Shown: positions 10,905 through 23,030 of the stretch, in pieces
Numbering within the stretch: the stretch's first letter is position 1
Layout of the letters: each line of letters opens with the position of its first letter
Assembly (NCBI GenBank): GCA_036023115.1
Contig: JAYKKT010000089.1
Span: forward strand, 13,522,001-13,586,000
Reading direction: 5' to 3'
DNA: 64,000 nt
DNA from: Brasenia schreberi
Lineage: Eukaryota; Streptophyta; Magnoliopsida; Nymphaeales; Cabombaceae
Notes under the pieces: generated by a model
Told to the model about the DNA's origin: nothing
Databases searched by the model: none
Seen by the model: the letters and a program-made list of their open reading frames with translations, nothing else
Program-made: the position numbers and the translations under genes

Positions 10905-11136
10905 TCAATCAAAGAGAAGACCTCTTTTGGAGGAGTTTTTGTATTTCTTCTTTTTATCAGAAGTGAAGACATCGTTTTAGAGGAGTTTTTGCATTCTCTT
11001 TTCTTTCTTTTTTTTCATTCAAAGAGAAGACCTCTTTTTAGAGGAGTTTTTGCATTCTCTTTTCTTTCTTGTTACTCATTCAAAAAGAAGACCTCTTTCG
11101 GAGGAGTTTTTGTATTCTCTCTTTCTATTCGAAGGG
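10905..11136. repeat. Tandem repeat, about 60-bp unit, beside LTR (left)
   Basis: Four imperfect units, each with GAAGACCTCTTTT, GGAGGAGTTTTTG and a pyrimidine-rich spacer. The last unit abuts the TGTAGACA LTR terminus at 11137. A single unit recurs at about 15248-15285 beside another LTR edge, so the motif belongs to the retrotransposon's 3' untranslated or polypurine-tract region. Confidence 0.8.
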
Positions 11137-11900
11137 TGTAGACATGAAAATCTTTACTCCAAAGTTTATTGAAAACTTGAAGCAGACCTTTTCTATCTAC
11201 TTGATGCGCAAGCGTGCCAGCTAGTTTGTCAAAACTAGCAAAATTTTGAAAATCTAATTTCTTGTGACAATTGGGCTAAACGAGTTCTTTTCACTTAAAC
11301 CTTTTTGAACCACTGCTCAAGAGTTGTTTATGCGCTTAGAAACTTCGATTTTGAAAAGAATGAACTCCAATCCACGTGAAACTTAAGAGTTTTCAAAGTT
11401 GCAAAGTGAAGATGAAGTGTGCTTTGGTTCAAAAACTTGAAACTCATTAAGTTTTGAAAAACAGAACTGATTATGTTTTTAAGATCTTATTCCCGAATTT
11501 TTCTAGGTGGTCTAGGGATCTCTAAAATTCACAAAAATTTCATAGGATGTTTCCTGATATGTTGGGATCCTAAATTTTTATCTCGAATTTTGGGATAACC
11601 AATTCAGAGAATTAAATCTGGAACCAGTCCTAACTTCACTGTTTCAAGAGGTTCTGTAACAGAAATACAGATGCTCAATCAATTCTCTATATCTCGGTGT
11701 ACAGAACTCCAAATATCATGATTTTAGTCGTTTTGAAAAGTTATGATTGTTAGCTTTCTAATGAGACTAATTTAAGCCAAATTGGATTCCTATGAAAAGA
11801 GATATGAGACTTTTACCCAACCTCTATCTTAGAAAATCTTATATGCAGAAAATAGAAACAGTTTTATTCAGTTTTTATGGGACTGTACCGAACTTCAAAG
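11137..11900 (-). mobile_element. 3' half of a Tat-type LTR (left)
   Basis: From its TGTAGACA terminus this stretch matches 12839-13600 almost base for base and in the same orientation. It then stops at about 11900, where gag sequence begins. It is the U5-side part of a 3' LTR fused to a truncated gag by an internal deletion. The deletion is shared with the right arm. Confidence 0.75.
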
Positions 11901-11996
11901 AAGCGCTTTCAATTCGATTTTGAAATTTTTAATGATGAGCATTACTGTGCATCCTTCAGAGATGGGCTCTCTTACTTGCCCAAGGAGGGACCTCCA

Positions 11997-12703
11997 TCAA
12001 ACGATGAATGCATGGGCATCCTTGTTCGATGCTTGTTTCGTGTCCCTAAGGGTGTTCAAAGTGGGCGTCACCTCCACATTATGGGAGAATCGTTGCATGA
12101 AACAATTCACTAACTCTTCAAAAGTCACGAATTGGCTCAAGTCATATGATGCTAACCACTTTGAAGCAGTTCCCTTAAGGAAGAGGGGGAACTTGTAGAT
12201 CCATTTAGCAGAGTCTTTCTTTTTCTTATATGCTCTATGGGAAAAGAGTTGGAGTTGGGATGTAGGATCCCCAGTTCCATCATACTGGTAGAAATTCGGT
12301 ATGTAATCATCGCTATCCGTTTGATAATCAGATGGAAGAAAGTCGGATAGGGCGTATGATCTCTTTTCCTTTGCTTGGCCTTTTAGTAATTGTTGAAGAG
12401 CCTTTCGATCTTTCAAAGTGAAAGACGCATACTCTTTATCCCCCTCTACGATTGAGGTTTCCTTGGGCTTCTTAGACTTACTCATCTTTTTTGGACCCTC
12501 GCTTGTTTTTCGTGAGACGAGCATGATTCGACCATCTCGGCCTCTTGGCTAAGTGCAGCGATGCTTGCTTCGAACTCTTTTCTTAAATCTTCAAGCGACT
12601 CTTTCTTATTTTTGAAAGCTACTTTCGAAAATCTTTTGGAAAGAGGACTTGACGAGCATGAAGCCCGACTCGACACTTCATATGAATTATCTGAACTTGA
12701 CAT
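11997..12703 (-). pseudogene. Ty3/gypsy gag fragment (left)
   Basis: Two overlapping frames on the minus strand. 12703-12482 gives a Ser-rich N-terminal region ending KQARVQKR. 12524-11997 gives 175 residues with FYQYDGTGDPTSQLQLFSH, then FPLFLKGTASKWLASYDLSQ and FEELVNCFMQRFS, the standard retrotransposon gag (capsid) core. The frames overlap by about 43 nt, so a frameshift probably splits one original gag. The coding sequence stops abruptly after AHAFIV and joins LTR sequence: zinc knuckle, protease and pol are gone. Gag would form the particle around element RNA. The mirror in the right arm differs by a few residues. Confidence 0.8.
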
Positions 12704-12816
12704 GATTTATAGACTTTAAAAAACCCAACCTGTGCACAAGTTTAACAAAGTTAAACATGTTTTTGAAAGGTTTTTTGGAGTTCACTTGTTTGAAATGAAA
12801 GTTCCTTAAGACTCGA

Positions 12817-12837
12817 GTCCCACCGGGCGTACCAATT
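12817..12837 (-). other. Primer binding site (left)
   Basis: TTGGTACGCCCGGTGGGAC immediately inside the LTR end, a form common in plant Tat-type Ty3/gypsy elements. The right-arm equivalents are at 56351 and, for the related element, 49428. Confidence 0.6.
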
Positions 12838-12838
12838 C

Positions 12839-14693
12839 TGTAGACATTAAAATCTTTACTCCAAAGTTTATGGAAAACTTGAAGCAGAGCTTTTCTATAT
12901 ACTTGATGGGCAAGCGTGCCAGCTAGTTTGTCAAAACTAGCAAAATTTTACAAATTGGATTTCTTGTGGCAATTGGGTTAAGCGAGTTCTTTTCACTTAA
13001 AACCTTCTTCAACCGCCATTTAAGGGTTGGTTTAAGCGCTTAGAAACTTCGATTTTGAAAAGAATGAACTCCAATCCATGTGAAACTTAAGAGTTTTCAA
13101 AGTTGCAAAGTGAAGATGAAGTGTGCTTTGGTTCAAAACTTGAAACTCATCAAGTTCTGAAAAACAAAACTGACTCTATTTTTCAAATCTTATTCTCGAA
13201 TTTTTCTAGATGGTCTAGGGATATCTAAAATTCACAAAATTTCACAGGGTGTTCCCTGATGTGTTGGGATCCTAGATTTTTATCTCGAATTTTGGGACAA
13301 CCAATTCAGAGAATTAAATTGGGAACCAGTCCTAACTTCACTGTTTCAAGACGTTCTGTAACAGAAATATAGAGGCTCAAATAATCCTCTATATCTCGGT
13401 ATACAAAACTCAAATATCGTGATTTTAGTCATTTTAGAAAGCTATGGATGCTATCTTTCCAATGAGACTAATTTCAGCCAAATTGGATTTCTGTGGACAG
13501 AGATATGAGACTTTTACCTAATTCTTGTTTTACGAAATTCGACTGTATAGAAAACAAAAACAGTTTTATCCGATTTTCCCAATTTTATTCATGGGGTTGC
13601 ACTATCCTAAAATTCTTGAAAAATTTATTTCTAATGGAGTAGTGTGTGTAGTTGTTGTTCCTAAAATTTCAGAGTGATTGGATCACGGAATAGAGAATTA
13701 AAGTGATCAGCCTCACCTTTTGCTAGAGTTTCTCTCACCTAGCTACTCTCCCCAAGATAGAATTCTCTAAGTGATGCTAGATAGGGAACCCGCCCACCCC
13801 CTTGGCCCTTTTTATGCTGGTTGGGCCAGCCATCTTGGCCTTCCTTTGATCCACCCGACCCACTTTTGAGTGGTCCCCTTGGTGGTGAATTGGACTAGCC
13901 CCATGTGGGTTGGTCTTGAGTGTAGCCGGCCTTGACTAGGTTCCCTCCTTGGTCCTTACTTCAACCGACTAGAGTGTCATGGACTTGGCTAAGGTCGATG
14001 CACTTTAGCTGGATCATTCCACTTGATGAACCTGGTTCTTTCCATGGTGCCTTGGACCAGCCCCATGTGGGTTGGTCTAGGGTGCCACGACTTGAGCTTG
14101 AATGTGGTCAATTGGTGCAACCGGTCTTAGCTTTCCTTATCATTTTTTTACAACTTGATTCAATACTCTTGGTCGGACCTAGCTAGGTTTTTCTCATTCA
14201 GTCATGCTTGATCTTGCCTCTTGAATGGTTCACGTTCCACTTTGATTTTGACTCCACCCATATTGATCTTTAGCTCCCTTCTTGATTTGCTGGTCTCGAG
14301 TTTTTCTTTTGATCCTCGCCTGGCTTTGAATGAGTTCGTCTTGAATAAGCTTACTCTTTTTACCCAATCTTGATCCTGGTTTGGGCCTTGGTTGGGTTCA
14401 AACTTGGATCGAATTGTTTTGTTTTGCTGGTCTCGAGTTTTTCTTTTGATCCTCGCCTGGCTTTGAATGAGTTCGTCTTGAATAAGCTTGCTCTTTTTAC
14501 CCAATCTTGATCCTGGTTTGGGCCTTGGTTGGGTTCAAACTTGGATCGAATTGTTTTGTTTATAAATTGAATTTAAAACTCTTAAAACCTTTGAAAATCT
14601 TTTAAAAGCTGGTTTTTCAACTTTGTAAAGTTATAAAGGTTTAAAATTCTTCTTTTGGGAATTTTGAAAACATTTTTATTTTAGGTGTTTACA
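12839..14693 (-). mobile_element. Tat-type LTR, complete (left)
   Basis: On the minus strand it starts TGTAAACACC (14693) and ends TGTCTACA (12839), 1855 bp. It is followed by a primer-binding-site-like TTGGTACGCCCGGTGGGAC at about 12817-12837. The other side is preceded by a purine run AAAGAGGGACATG that looks like a polypurine tract, so this one LTR seems to serve two element bodies. It contains a 137-bp tandem duplication (14289-14562) absent from the right arm and has lost the TATA-like stretch the right arm keeps. Confidence 0.75.
14289..14562. repeat. 137-bp tandem duplication in LTR, left arm only
   Basis: Two adjacent near-identical units (14289-14425, 14426-14562) starting GCTGGTCTCGAG. 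The right-arm LTR has a single unit near 54740-54870. Confidence 0.9.
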
Positions 14694-15075
14694 CATGTCC
14701 CTCTTTGGCATTAATCCAAATATATTTCGATAATGTCAAAGAAGAAAACACCCTTTGTTTTTCTTCCTTAACCTTTTCTCGAGAATATGAATCATCCCAA
14801 TTTTCTTAAAACCCTTTTCTTTATGATAGGTAAGAGGAGATTCGAGCCAAAGGGGACTTCGCTTATGGTGGTTCTAGTCTTAATTGGGATCATGTACTCA
14901 ACGACCTTGCATGCATTCATGGGTATGAATGGTATGAGTGGGTGACATGAGTGATGTATTGGAATGTGACTTTCTAGAGAACTTTAAGCATACAATGACT
15001 TAACTTGGGGAGAGGCTTACGAAGGTCGGATTTCTCAAGTGAGATGATCTTATGTTGCTTGATGTTCTGGGGTTT
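14694..15075 (-). mobile_element. Retrotransposon 3' untranslated fragment (left)
   Basis: Lies between the complete LTR and a partial LTR. It ends on the minus strand in a purine-rich AAAGAGGGACATG right before TGTAAACACC, as expected for a polypurine tract. No coding homology seen. Mirror 54226-54608. Confidence 0.55.
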
Positions 15076-15246
15076 TCAAAATTCATTTTAAAACTTCGAT
15101 CGAATTGTTTTGTTTATAAATTGAATTTAAAACTCTTAAAACCTTTGAAAATCTTTTAAAAGCTGGTTTTTCAACTTTGTAAAGTTATAAAGGCTTAAAA
15201 TTCTTCTTTTGAGAATTTTGGAAACATTTTTATTTTGGGTGTTTAA
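15076..15246 (-). mobile_element. Partial LTR, first 170 bp only (left)
   Basis: Matches the first 170 bp of the LTR at 14693 (AAACACCCAAAATAAAAATG onward on the minus strand) and then diverges. It is the truncated 3' LTR of the inner Tat element body. Mirror 54056-54225. Confidence 0.7.
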
Positions 15247-15879
15247 AAGGGGAAGATCTCTTTTTGGAGGAGTTTTTGTATTCTCTTTTTCTTTTGAATA
15301 TTGCCAATTTTTCTTTTGGAGAGAGAAGTAAAATGGGGAGAAAACTTATCCCTTTGCTACTCAATTAAGCCAAGATCATCCCATTTCCTAATGGCATCTA
15401 CCATTTGAAAATATTTTGCTATTTTGAACAAGGTTTCATTTTGTAAGCCAAGGATTTTTGAAATATTACCAAATGATTTTGAAAAACTCTACTTTTCATA
15501 AATCATCAATTACCTCATTTAGGGTCATACAATCAATCTTGATCCTTCTTTCAAGAAGTTCAAAGGAGATCCATTTTAAAATCTTTTCGAAAGAATTTAA
15601 CATAGACCCTATACATAATATTTTTTTCTAAGTAATGGTCATTTATAGGGTCTACTAAACTTCTGCCCTCAACATCAAGCAATCAATATGCATTATTGAT
15701 TTTTTCGTTGCCCCTTTTTATGATATGGGGACATTCCTACTTGGGCTGCCACCCTTTTGGGCCTCTTTGGGTGAATGATGTGCATGTGATGCATGATATG
15801 TGAAAATGTATTCCATATGATATGACGAAGATACATGCCTTATAAGATGATGAATATTATTCAGTTTCCATTAAAGGTG
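15247..15879 (-). mobile_element. Tat element 3' region, no ORF (left)
   Basis: Between integrase remains and the partial LTR. It ends in a purine-rich stretch with one copy of the roughly 60-bp GGAGGAGTTTTTG repeat. Nothing coding seen. Confidence 0.5.
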
Positions 15880-16260
15880 TTGAGGGAATGCATTCTACAT
15901 GCCCCTAGTTTGGTGGAGATGGGTCCTATGATATCAAATGCTCACATGGTGAAGGGCCACGGGCTCACAATGGAATGCAAGGTGGATGATGGGATATGAA
16001 TGGCATGTCCATGCATTTGCCATTAATGACATTTCCTAATATGATCATGACAATCTTGCTTAAGAGTGGACCAAGAACAACTGGCCCTAAGTATCTTCAT
16101 GGCCATCATATTTGCATTGACATGACCAACACATTCTCCACCATGGAATTCATGTATTATATCCTAACCTCATTAAGGTCTACATATCTCAACAAGATGC
16201 CGGAAAAAATTCTTTTTATAAAGAATCCCTCCCAAAATCACATATCGGGTTGAAATTTTT
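15880..16260 (-). pseudogene. Ty3/gypsy integrase fragment (left)
   Basis: Minus-strand frames broken by shifts show HGGECGGHVNANMMAMKIL, then a KCH-type Cys-His pair and WPFTM followed by FDIIGPIS. These match the H2C2 zinc finger and the start of the integrase core (WPF..W..DIIGP). Only the N-terminal part remains. Confidence 0.6.
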
Positions 16261-16439
16261 TGAATAAAAAGTTTATCTTTAGAAAAAGCAAATTTGAGAA
16301 ATCCTCTATTTTCCAAAAAGTTTTAATGTCTTGAAAACAAGGTTTTTCCATTGAATGTTGGTCATTTTGGTAAATCTCCAAATCATGGGTGAGTGCCAAG
16401 TGTGCATGATTTGAAAGAATCGACCAATGTAGTGGCCAA

Positions 16440-17365
16440 TTCATGGTATGTTATGAGTTTTTCATTTTTGACTTGCCAAATTTTCGAAACTTGGTTTATA
16501 ACAAGCATATAATCTCCAAAGACTTCAGTACATGATGTCCCTAGATTTTCAAAATTTTTAGGCCTTGTATGAATACTTCATACTCGGCAACATTATTTGA
16601 TCACGCAAAATCTAGTCAAATGGCAGTTGGGATTTCCCCTTTCTCGGGAGATATGAGGATGAGTCCTTCACCTGACCCTTGTTGACTCTTAGCCCCATCA
16701 AAATACATTTTTCATACTTGATCTTTATTAAAATAATTTGCTAAAACATGATTTTGAAATTCATTTGCAAATATGCCTTCATCGGGCATTTCATCAATTA
16801 TGGGATATGTATCTTCAAGTGGCAATTCAGCCATATGATCGGCTAGGGAGTGTCCCTTAATGGAGGTTTTGAAGATAAAATTTTAAATCATACTCCACTA
16901 AGAGGAGCTGTCATTTACCTAGCCTACCCGTTAGGATAGGTTTTTCAAACAAGTGCTTGATTGGATCAAGTTTAGACACTATCCAAATTTCATGATCTAG
17001 GAAATAATGTCTAAACTTTTTGCAAGCCCATACCAAGGCCAAGCACATTTTCTCTATGGCTTGATAATTTCTTTCATATGCTAATAGAGTTTTTGAAATG
17101 TAGTAAATAACATACTCCTTATGGATATCATCTTCATATTGAGCAAAGAAATCACCCAATGCATTCGCATGTATGGAAATGTAAAGCAATAATGGTTTTC
17201 CTTGCTTTGGAGGTTTTAAAATCGGAGGATTCATCAAATAAGTTTTCAATCTTTCGAAAGCTTTTTGGCAATCGGAATCCCATTCAAATTTAACCCCTTT
17301 TCTTAAAAGCCTATTGAAAGGTTCACATCTTGTTGCTAAAGTGGAGATAAATCTCCTGATTGCTT
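16440..17365 (-). pseudogene. Ty3/gypsy RT tail plus two RNase H domains (left)
   Basis: The longest open part (17249-16911, 112 residues) reads MNPPILKPPKQGKPLLLYIS, then YYISKTLLAYERNYQAIEK and FRHYFLDHEIWIV, the RNase H that follows RT in Ty3/gypsy elements. Upstream, TRCEPFNRLLRKGVKFEWDS is the RT connection. Downstream, through frameshifts, come a second RNase H-like region (KMYFDGAKS, ISPEKGEIPTAIRLDFA, NNVAEYEAFIQGLK). A second RNase H is a known hallmark of the Tat lineage. The RT catalytic core is absent. Confidence 0.75.
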
Positions 17366-17646
17366 GGAGTCAACCTTGGAGGCTTCGGATTTGAGTCAAG
17401 TTGGAGGGTGGAGGCATGTCTATGATGGCTCGACACTTAGAGGTTCAACTTCAATGCCCCTTTGGCTTACCACAAACTCTTTTATAAGCTTTTGCTTAAT
17501 GGGTTTCATATTGGATTCTAAGGATAGACGATTCCATGAGTTTTGAGTCTAGACCAGGTATGTCTTTATATGTCCATGCAAATATAGGATTTCAAAAATG
17601 TAATGAATGATGCAAACATGCACATACTTTGGGTTAGACTCACTCC

Positions 17647-17946
17647 CTAAAAATCCTCTTCTACGGAACTTAAAGGGTTTTCCAAGTCAAGGATTCTATG
17701 AAATTCGGGAAGCTCGGAGGCTTGATCTTCCTCATGTATGAGGGGATCTTCCTCCTTGATTTGATCATTCTCAAGCACTTTAATTTCTAGGGAAGTGTTG
17801 GGCAAGAGAGTCGGATTGCGAATGATAAACTTGGACGATTTTGGTTTTGGAAATATATACAATTTTGGAAGAACTTGAAAATTGGCTTTGTACATGGCCA
17901 ATATTTTTGAAATTTTCATTTTTTTTTTTTTTTTAATCTTTTTCAA
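17647..17946 (-). pseudogene. Tat element internal ORF, function unrecognised (left)
   Basis: 99 residues: a basic N terminus, then an acidic tail (KEEDPLIHEEDQASELPE, LDLENPLSSVEEDF). It sits between the G-patch ORF and the RNase H remains, where protease and RT should begin. No catalytic motif seen. The right-arm copy (51354-51653) has few changes. Confidence 0.5.
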
Positions 17947-18171
17947 AACTCAAACTAAAAAGATCAATATAAGAGACTTTCTTTTTGAGGCTTTTTTCAA
18001 AACAAAGAATAGGAAAATGAATGTAAACAATTTTCTTTTTCAAAATTTCAGATTTTTCAAATGTTTTTGGGTTTTGAGAATTTTCTAATTGGTTTATCCA
18101 AATATATAATTTTTTTAGATTTTTTTCTAAAGATGGATCTTCCATCAAACCTACAAAGAAAACGCTATGAA

Positions 18172-18474
18172 TTAGACTCTAAACAAGATGTCTAAGCCAT
18201 AGGTTTCGGTGTTAGTGGGTTCTAGGGCACCCTTGACCCAAGTGGTCTTAGGTGGTGGTTCAAGGGGTATGGATGGGATGTATCCCAATCTATATCGACT
18301 TGGGTTTGGATTTGGTAGGATGGGTTCTAGCCTACCTTGGTTATGGGCTCCTAGACCTTGGTAAGGTGTGTATCCCATATTCAACATCATGTTCCAAGGC
18401 TTCTTGAGTTTTGAATTTTTTTTGTAAAATGGATGGCCTTGGATTCGAGTGTCATCAATATCATAGATATACAC
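18172..18474 (-). pseudogene. Tat element G-patch-like ORF (left)
   Basis: 100 residues. NMGYTPYQGLGAHNQGRLEP matches the G-patch seen near the protease/RT boundary of many plant Ty3/gypsy (Tat) polyproteins. The protein is identical in the right arm (50826-51128), although this could just reflect recent duplication. Confidence 0.65.
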
Positions 18475-18759
18475 ACGACTTATTTTGGGTAGGAATTGAG
18501 AGGTATGGATGGTGGAAGACTTGGGTTTGATCCTAGGTTTGGATGGCTTGGACTTGGGATTTATCCTAGGTGCAACCCATTATGCCCCTAGGGGTGGACG
18601 ACTTATGTTTATTTGAGTGCAAAGGGAAAACATGCTTGATCCCTTGCACTATGGAAATGTAAGGATTCCAAGGAAAACCATGGTCGGTCCCTTGGTGCAT
18701 TTATGAAGGTTTATGACTATAGGCTTGGGTTCATGATACAAACCTAAGCTCAAGGAGAC

Positions 18760-19642
18760 TTGTTCATGCATGATAGGATTAGGTGTACCTAGGATGTCGA
18801 TGCATGCCTTAGGAGTAACCATGTCTACTATATTTTGAACGTTATTTTATTTTTCTTTCTGAAATTCCTTTTCTTGGTGCGGGACATTTGGCGCACCTTG
18901 AAAATCCACATTTTGAGAATCATTGAGTGGGTATGTGGGTGCATGAGTGTGGTTCGATGCATCTAATGTATATGAATTAATTTTCAATCCTACACTAAGA
19001 AGGGGAGAATCGAGTGGGGAGTTTATGGGAGAATGAGATCCAGACATACCTTTTTCAAGCTTGTCTACCTTTTCATGGTGAGAGCAAGCATCCTTGCAGG
19101 CGTTCTCAGGTTGCTCTAGCTCATGCATGGCTTCGAGCTCCCATTGCTTTTTGAGGTTTTGGATTTCATCCTCCAAGCCTACGTGTGTGCAACACTCATC
19201 CTCTTATGGAACTTGTGAAATATGTGGAGTGATTCTCAAGGGATTTGAACCTGTCGGAGTGAATGTTTGTGAAGTGATGTGGATCTCACGCCCCACTCTA
19301 TTTGTGTGCTCGAAAATGTGGACTTCATTTTCAATTTTGGAATTTCAAATTTTCGATTTTGGAATTTCAAATTTTTGATTTTCAAGTTTTTTTGGTTTTT
19401 GAAGATTTTCCAATTTTTTTTGGTCTTTTGAAACATAAAATGCTTTTTTTGATTTTTCCATGGAGAATGGGATGCTTGGGGGATGGGCAAGGTTAGATGA
19501 TTCAATCTCAACACTTGCTGCATTTGAAGCCTCATTTCCTTCATCGAATTCTGAGCTAAATTTGGTTTTTCAGATATGCTTTTTCTCTCTATGCACCCGA
19601 GATGAATTTTCATGTGATCGATGCGACTTAGCCTTGTGGCTA
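18760..19642 (-). pseudogene. Tat element N-terminal ORFs (left)
   Basis: Broken minus-strand frames at 19613-19236 and 19176-18847 encode low-complexity Lys/Asn-rich and coiled-coil-like stretches (LKKQWELEAMHELEQ, HHEKVDKLEKGMSG). The start of the region, with the LTR end and primer site, is lost in this arm: right-arm 49209-49690 has no left equivalent. Confidence 0.45.
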
Positions 19643-20834
19643 TAGGTGAAAGACTCCAATTCTTGTGAAGATGTGGTGTTTTTCAAAAAAGAAATGGGTG
19701 CACTTGAGTTAAAGCTTTAAATGAACAAGTTCTGAAAAACAGAATATTCTATTTTGAGGCCATGCTTTCTAAATCAATTTCAGTGCCTTACAGACCTCCT
19801 AAAATTATCAAACTTTAACAAGACTTAGCTTGTGATGTGGAGGATCTGTATCACTTTCGGATCTTGATTCAGAGTTGTATTGAAGCAAAATTAAATCATG
19901 TAAGTGCCTCTACTCAGTTACCCGAAAGTGTTCTATCATAAAAATATAAAGGCTCAAAGATGAATCTGTATCTTAGTGCTCCAAGTTCCAAATTTAGTGA
20001 ATTTAATTTCTATGGATAGCTATGGATGTCAGATTTCTAATGAATTAAAATTCATCAGATTTGGAGGCCTATAGATAGAGTTATGGGATGAAAACTCAAG
20101 CTCTATTGTAGGAAAATAGATTTGACAAACAGTAGATAGACATCAACCCGGATTTGTACAATTTTATTTACATAGTTGCACAACCCGAAAATTCTTGAAC
20201 ATTTTATTATGAGTGGGATTATGTGAAGAATGTGTGTACAAAATTTTGGATCAATTGGAATAGAGATTCGGAAACAAAAAATGCAGCAATCAACGTATAT
20301 AGAGATGATAAAGTTCAGTTTCAGGTTTTTAAGAACATACATAATGCAAACTCACACAAATTAAAATTGCATCAACACAACATCACGAAATTAAATTGCT
20401 GAAAGTAAATGAAGGGAAATATTCATATAAGCTTAAGCATAGAGGGGGTAGAATATATTGGGGTAGAATTGCATAAACAAACACAGAATGCGTATGTGTG
20501 AGAATGGAAATTCAGTAAGAGAATAAAAATTCAGCAACTCTAATCATTATTACAACATAGGGGAGACAATGCTCCATTAATACAACCCCTTTCCAATTGA
20601 ATGAATAGAGAAGAAGAATTAAAATCAAAAGATGAAAATACTTACAGATTTTGCACCCAATGGCTAATACTACCCCACTCTCTTTCCCTCCTAGCTTCAA
20701 TCCTTGCAGCCCACGACCTACACTTGGAGCAGGAACTCCTTGCTAGAACCCAACCCCTAGCTATCTCATAAAGGCTTTAAATTGGCTTTCGACATTTGGG
20801 AGTTTTGAAAATATTTTAAATTTTGGGTGTTTAC
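19643..20834 (-). mobile_element. Tat-type LTR of inner element, end deleted (left)
   Basis: On the minus strand it starts TGTAAACACCCAAAATTTAA at 20834, inside LINE A, and runs to about 19643, where a deletion removes its last part. It matches right-arm 48003-49208. Divergence between arms is visibly higher here, about 5-6 mismatches per 100 bp in one stretch, than in the LINEs. Confidence 0.75.
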
Positions 20835-22830
20835 AATTAGGAAAGTGGCGAAAGATATGTTAGGGATATCTAAGGGAGATGTACCAGCACAAAAAGAAGC
20901 TTGGTGGTGGAGTGAACTAATACAAAATAAAATCAAGGCAAAGAGGGTATGTTACTAATTATATTATGCTAAGAAAACTAGTAAAACTTTAGAGGCTTAT
21001 AAGAAAGCAAAGAAGGAAGCGAAAAAGGTCGTGAGTGAAGCAAAAGCTAAAATTTGGGAGAACTTATATAAAAAACTCAACTCAAAAGAGGGTGAAAGAG
21101 ATATTTTTAGGATAGCTAGAGCTAGAGATAAGAAAACTAAAGATCTTAATTATGTTAGATGCATCAAAGACAAGGATGAGAAAATTCTAGTGGCAAATGA
21201 TGATATAAGAAATAGATGGAAAAATTATTTTTATAATATTTTTAATGAAAATAAAGATGTTAGTATTAGCTTAGGAGAGTTAGCCAAATCAGAAAAGTAT
21301 ATAAACCATAATTTCTATCGACGTATTCAAAAGGATGAAGTCAAAGAGGCTCTTAAACATATGAAGGATGGTAAATCGGTAGGACTAGATAATATTCCTA
21401 TAGAAGTTTGGAAAATACTAGGAGACATAGGAATCACTTGGCTCACAAGACTATTTAATGAAATATGGAAAAACCAAAAGATGCTCGAGGAATGGAGAGC
21501 AAGTACTCTTATACCCATATATAAGAACAAGGGAGACGTTCAAAATTGTGCGAATTATCGAGGTATCAAGTTAATGAGTCATACTATGAAATTATGGGAA
21601 AGAATTATCGAACGTAGGTTAAGACAAGTATCTAGTACAACAGGGAACCAATTTGGATTTATGCCAAGCAGATCTACTATTGAAGCGATTCACCTTTTGA
21701 GACATCTTATGAAACATTTTAGAGCAAAAAAGAAAGACCTTCACATGATATTTATTGATCTAGAAAAAGCTTATGATAGGGTACAGAGGGAGATTCTTTG
21801 GAGAACTTTGGAAAAAAGTGGTATCACATTGACATATATTAACCTTATAAGAGATATGTATAATGGTGCAAAAACATGTATGAGGACTCATGAAGGAATG
21901 ACAGACTTCTTTGAAGTTAAGATTGGGTTACATCAGGGATCAACCTTAAGTCCATATTTATAACGGTGATGGATGAGTTAACAAAACATATTCAAGATGA
22001 AGTACCTTGGTGTATGTTATTTGCAGATGACATTGTATTAGTGGAGGAGTCTAAGGAAAAAGTTAATAGAAAATTGGAACTATAGAGAGAAACATTAGAA
22101 AGTAAAGGCCTCCGACTTAGTAGAACAAAGACAAAATATATGGAGTGTAAGTTTGATCATTTGGTTACCTCAGAAGACATAGAAATTAAAATTGGCACAC
22201 ATTGCATCCCCCAAAAGGAAAGTTTTAAATACCTAGGGTCAATTTTTCAGAGTGATGGAAGAATTGATGGAGATGTTACGCATAAAATTGATGCTGGTTG
22301 GTTAAAATGGAGAGGAGCATCAGATATTATTTGTGATAAGAAGATACCATTAAAGTTAAAAGGTAAATATTATCGAGTAGCAATTAGGCCTGCCATGTTT
22401 TATGGATCTGAGTGTTGGGCAGTTAATCGTCAACATGTACAAAAGATGTCTGTGACAGAAATGAAGATATTGAGATGGATGAGTGGTCATACATAAAAAG
22501 ACCGTATACATAATGAGGTTATTAGAAACTAATTAGGAGTGATACCAATAGAGGATAAAATGAGAGAATATCGTTTAAGATGGTTTGGACATATAGAAAG
22601 AAGATCAAAAGAAGAACCACTAAGAATGTTAGAAAAACTAAATTTGGAAAGTATTAAAAGAGGTAGAGAATGACCACAAAAGTGTTGGAAAGAAACAATA
22701 AAGAATGATCTTACTTATTGCAAGTTAACTGCTAACATGGCACACGATAGGGATATGTGGAAACAAAGAATCAATATAGCCGACCCCGTCTAGTATGGAA
22801 AAAGGCTTAGTTGTTGTTTGTTTTTGTTTT
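20835..22830 (+). mobile_element. RTE LINE A, 5'-truncated at LTR
   Basis: An RTE-clade (plant RTE, BovB-like) LINE lacking the endonuclease part. The frame 21031-21963 gives RT motifs: [39 protein letters not shown] and [14 protein letters not shown] 4-bp deletion at about 21961 shifts the frame. The FADD catalytic box ([13 protein letters not shown]) follows at about 22010-22048, then a TAG near 22084, and 22140-22496 gives the conserved C-terminal domain. The 3' end is the RTE-typical GACCCCGTCTAGTATGG with GGCTTAGTTGTTG. An LTR element abuts its 5' side. Its 3' two thirds are missing in the right arm. Confidence 0.88.
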
Positions 22831-22853
22831 TATATGCATGAAGGTCCTAGTAT

Positions 22854-22856
<3 letters not shown>

Positions 22857-22918
<62 letters not shown>
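22857..22918. repeat. Compound microsatellite (TC)n(TA)n
   Basis: About 15 TC then about 15 TA units, directly downstream of LINE A. Confidence 0.95.
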
Positions 22919-22919
<1 letters not shown>

Positions 22920-23030
22920 TCAAGGTGCTCTATCTTTGCTTTGACTCACCAGATGTTGAGGGTTGGTTTAGGTGATCTGAACCTTGAATGGCGTGGTCGG
23001 CTCCAATCATAAATGATGCTTGTGCTTCAA

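Noticed and set aside
10905..11136. CRISPR-like array
   Set aside because: Imperfect adjacent tandem units without unique spacers, beside an LTR in plant DNA.
16911..17249. Pararetrovirus-type polyprotein
   Set aside because: LTRs, primer site, integrase remains and a second RNase H point to a Ty3/gypsy Tat element. There is no movement protein or caulimovirus coat signal.
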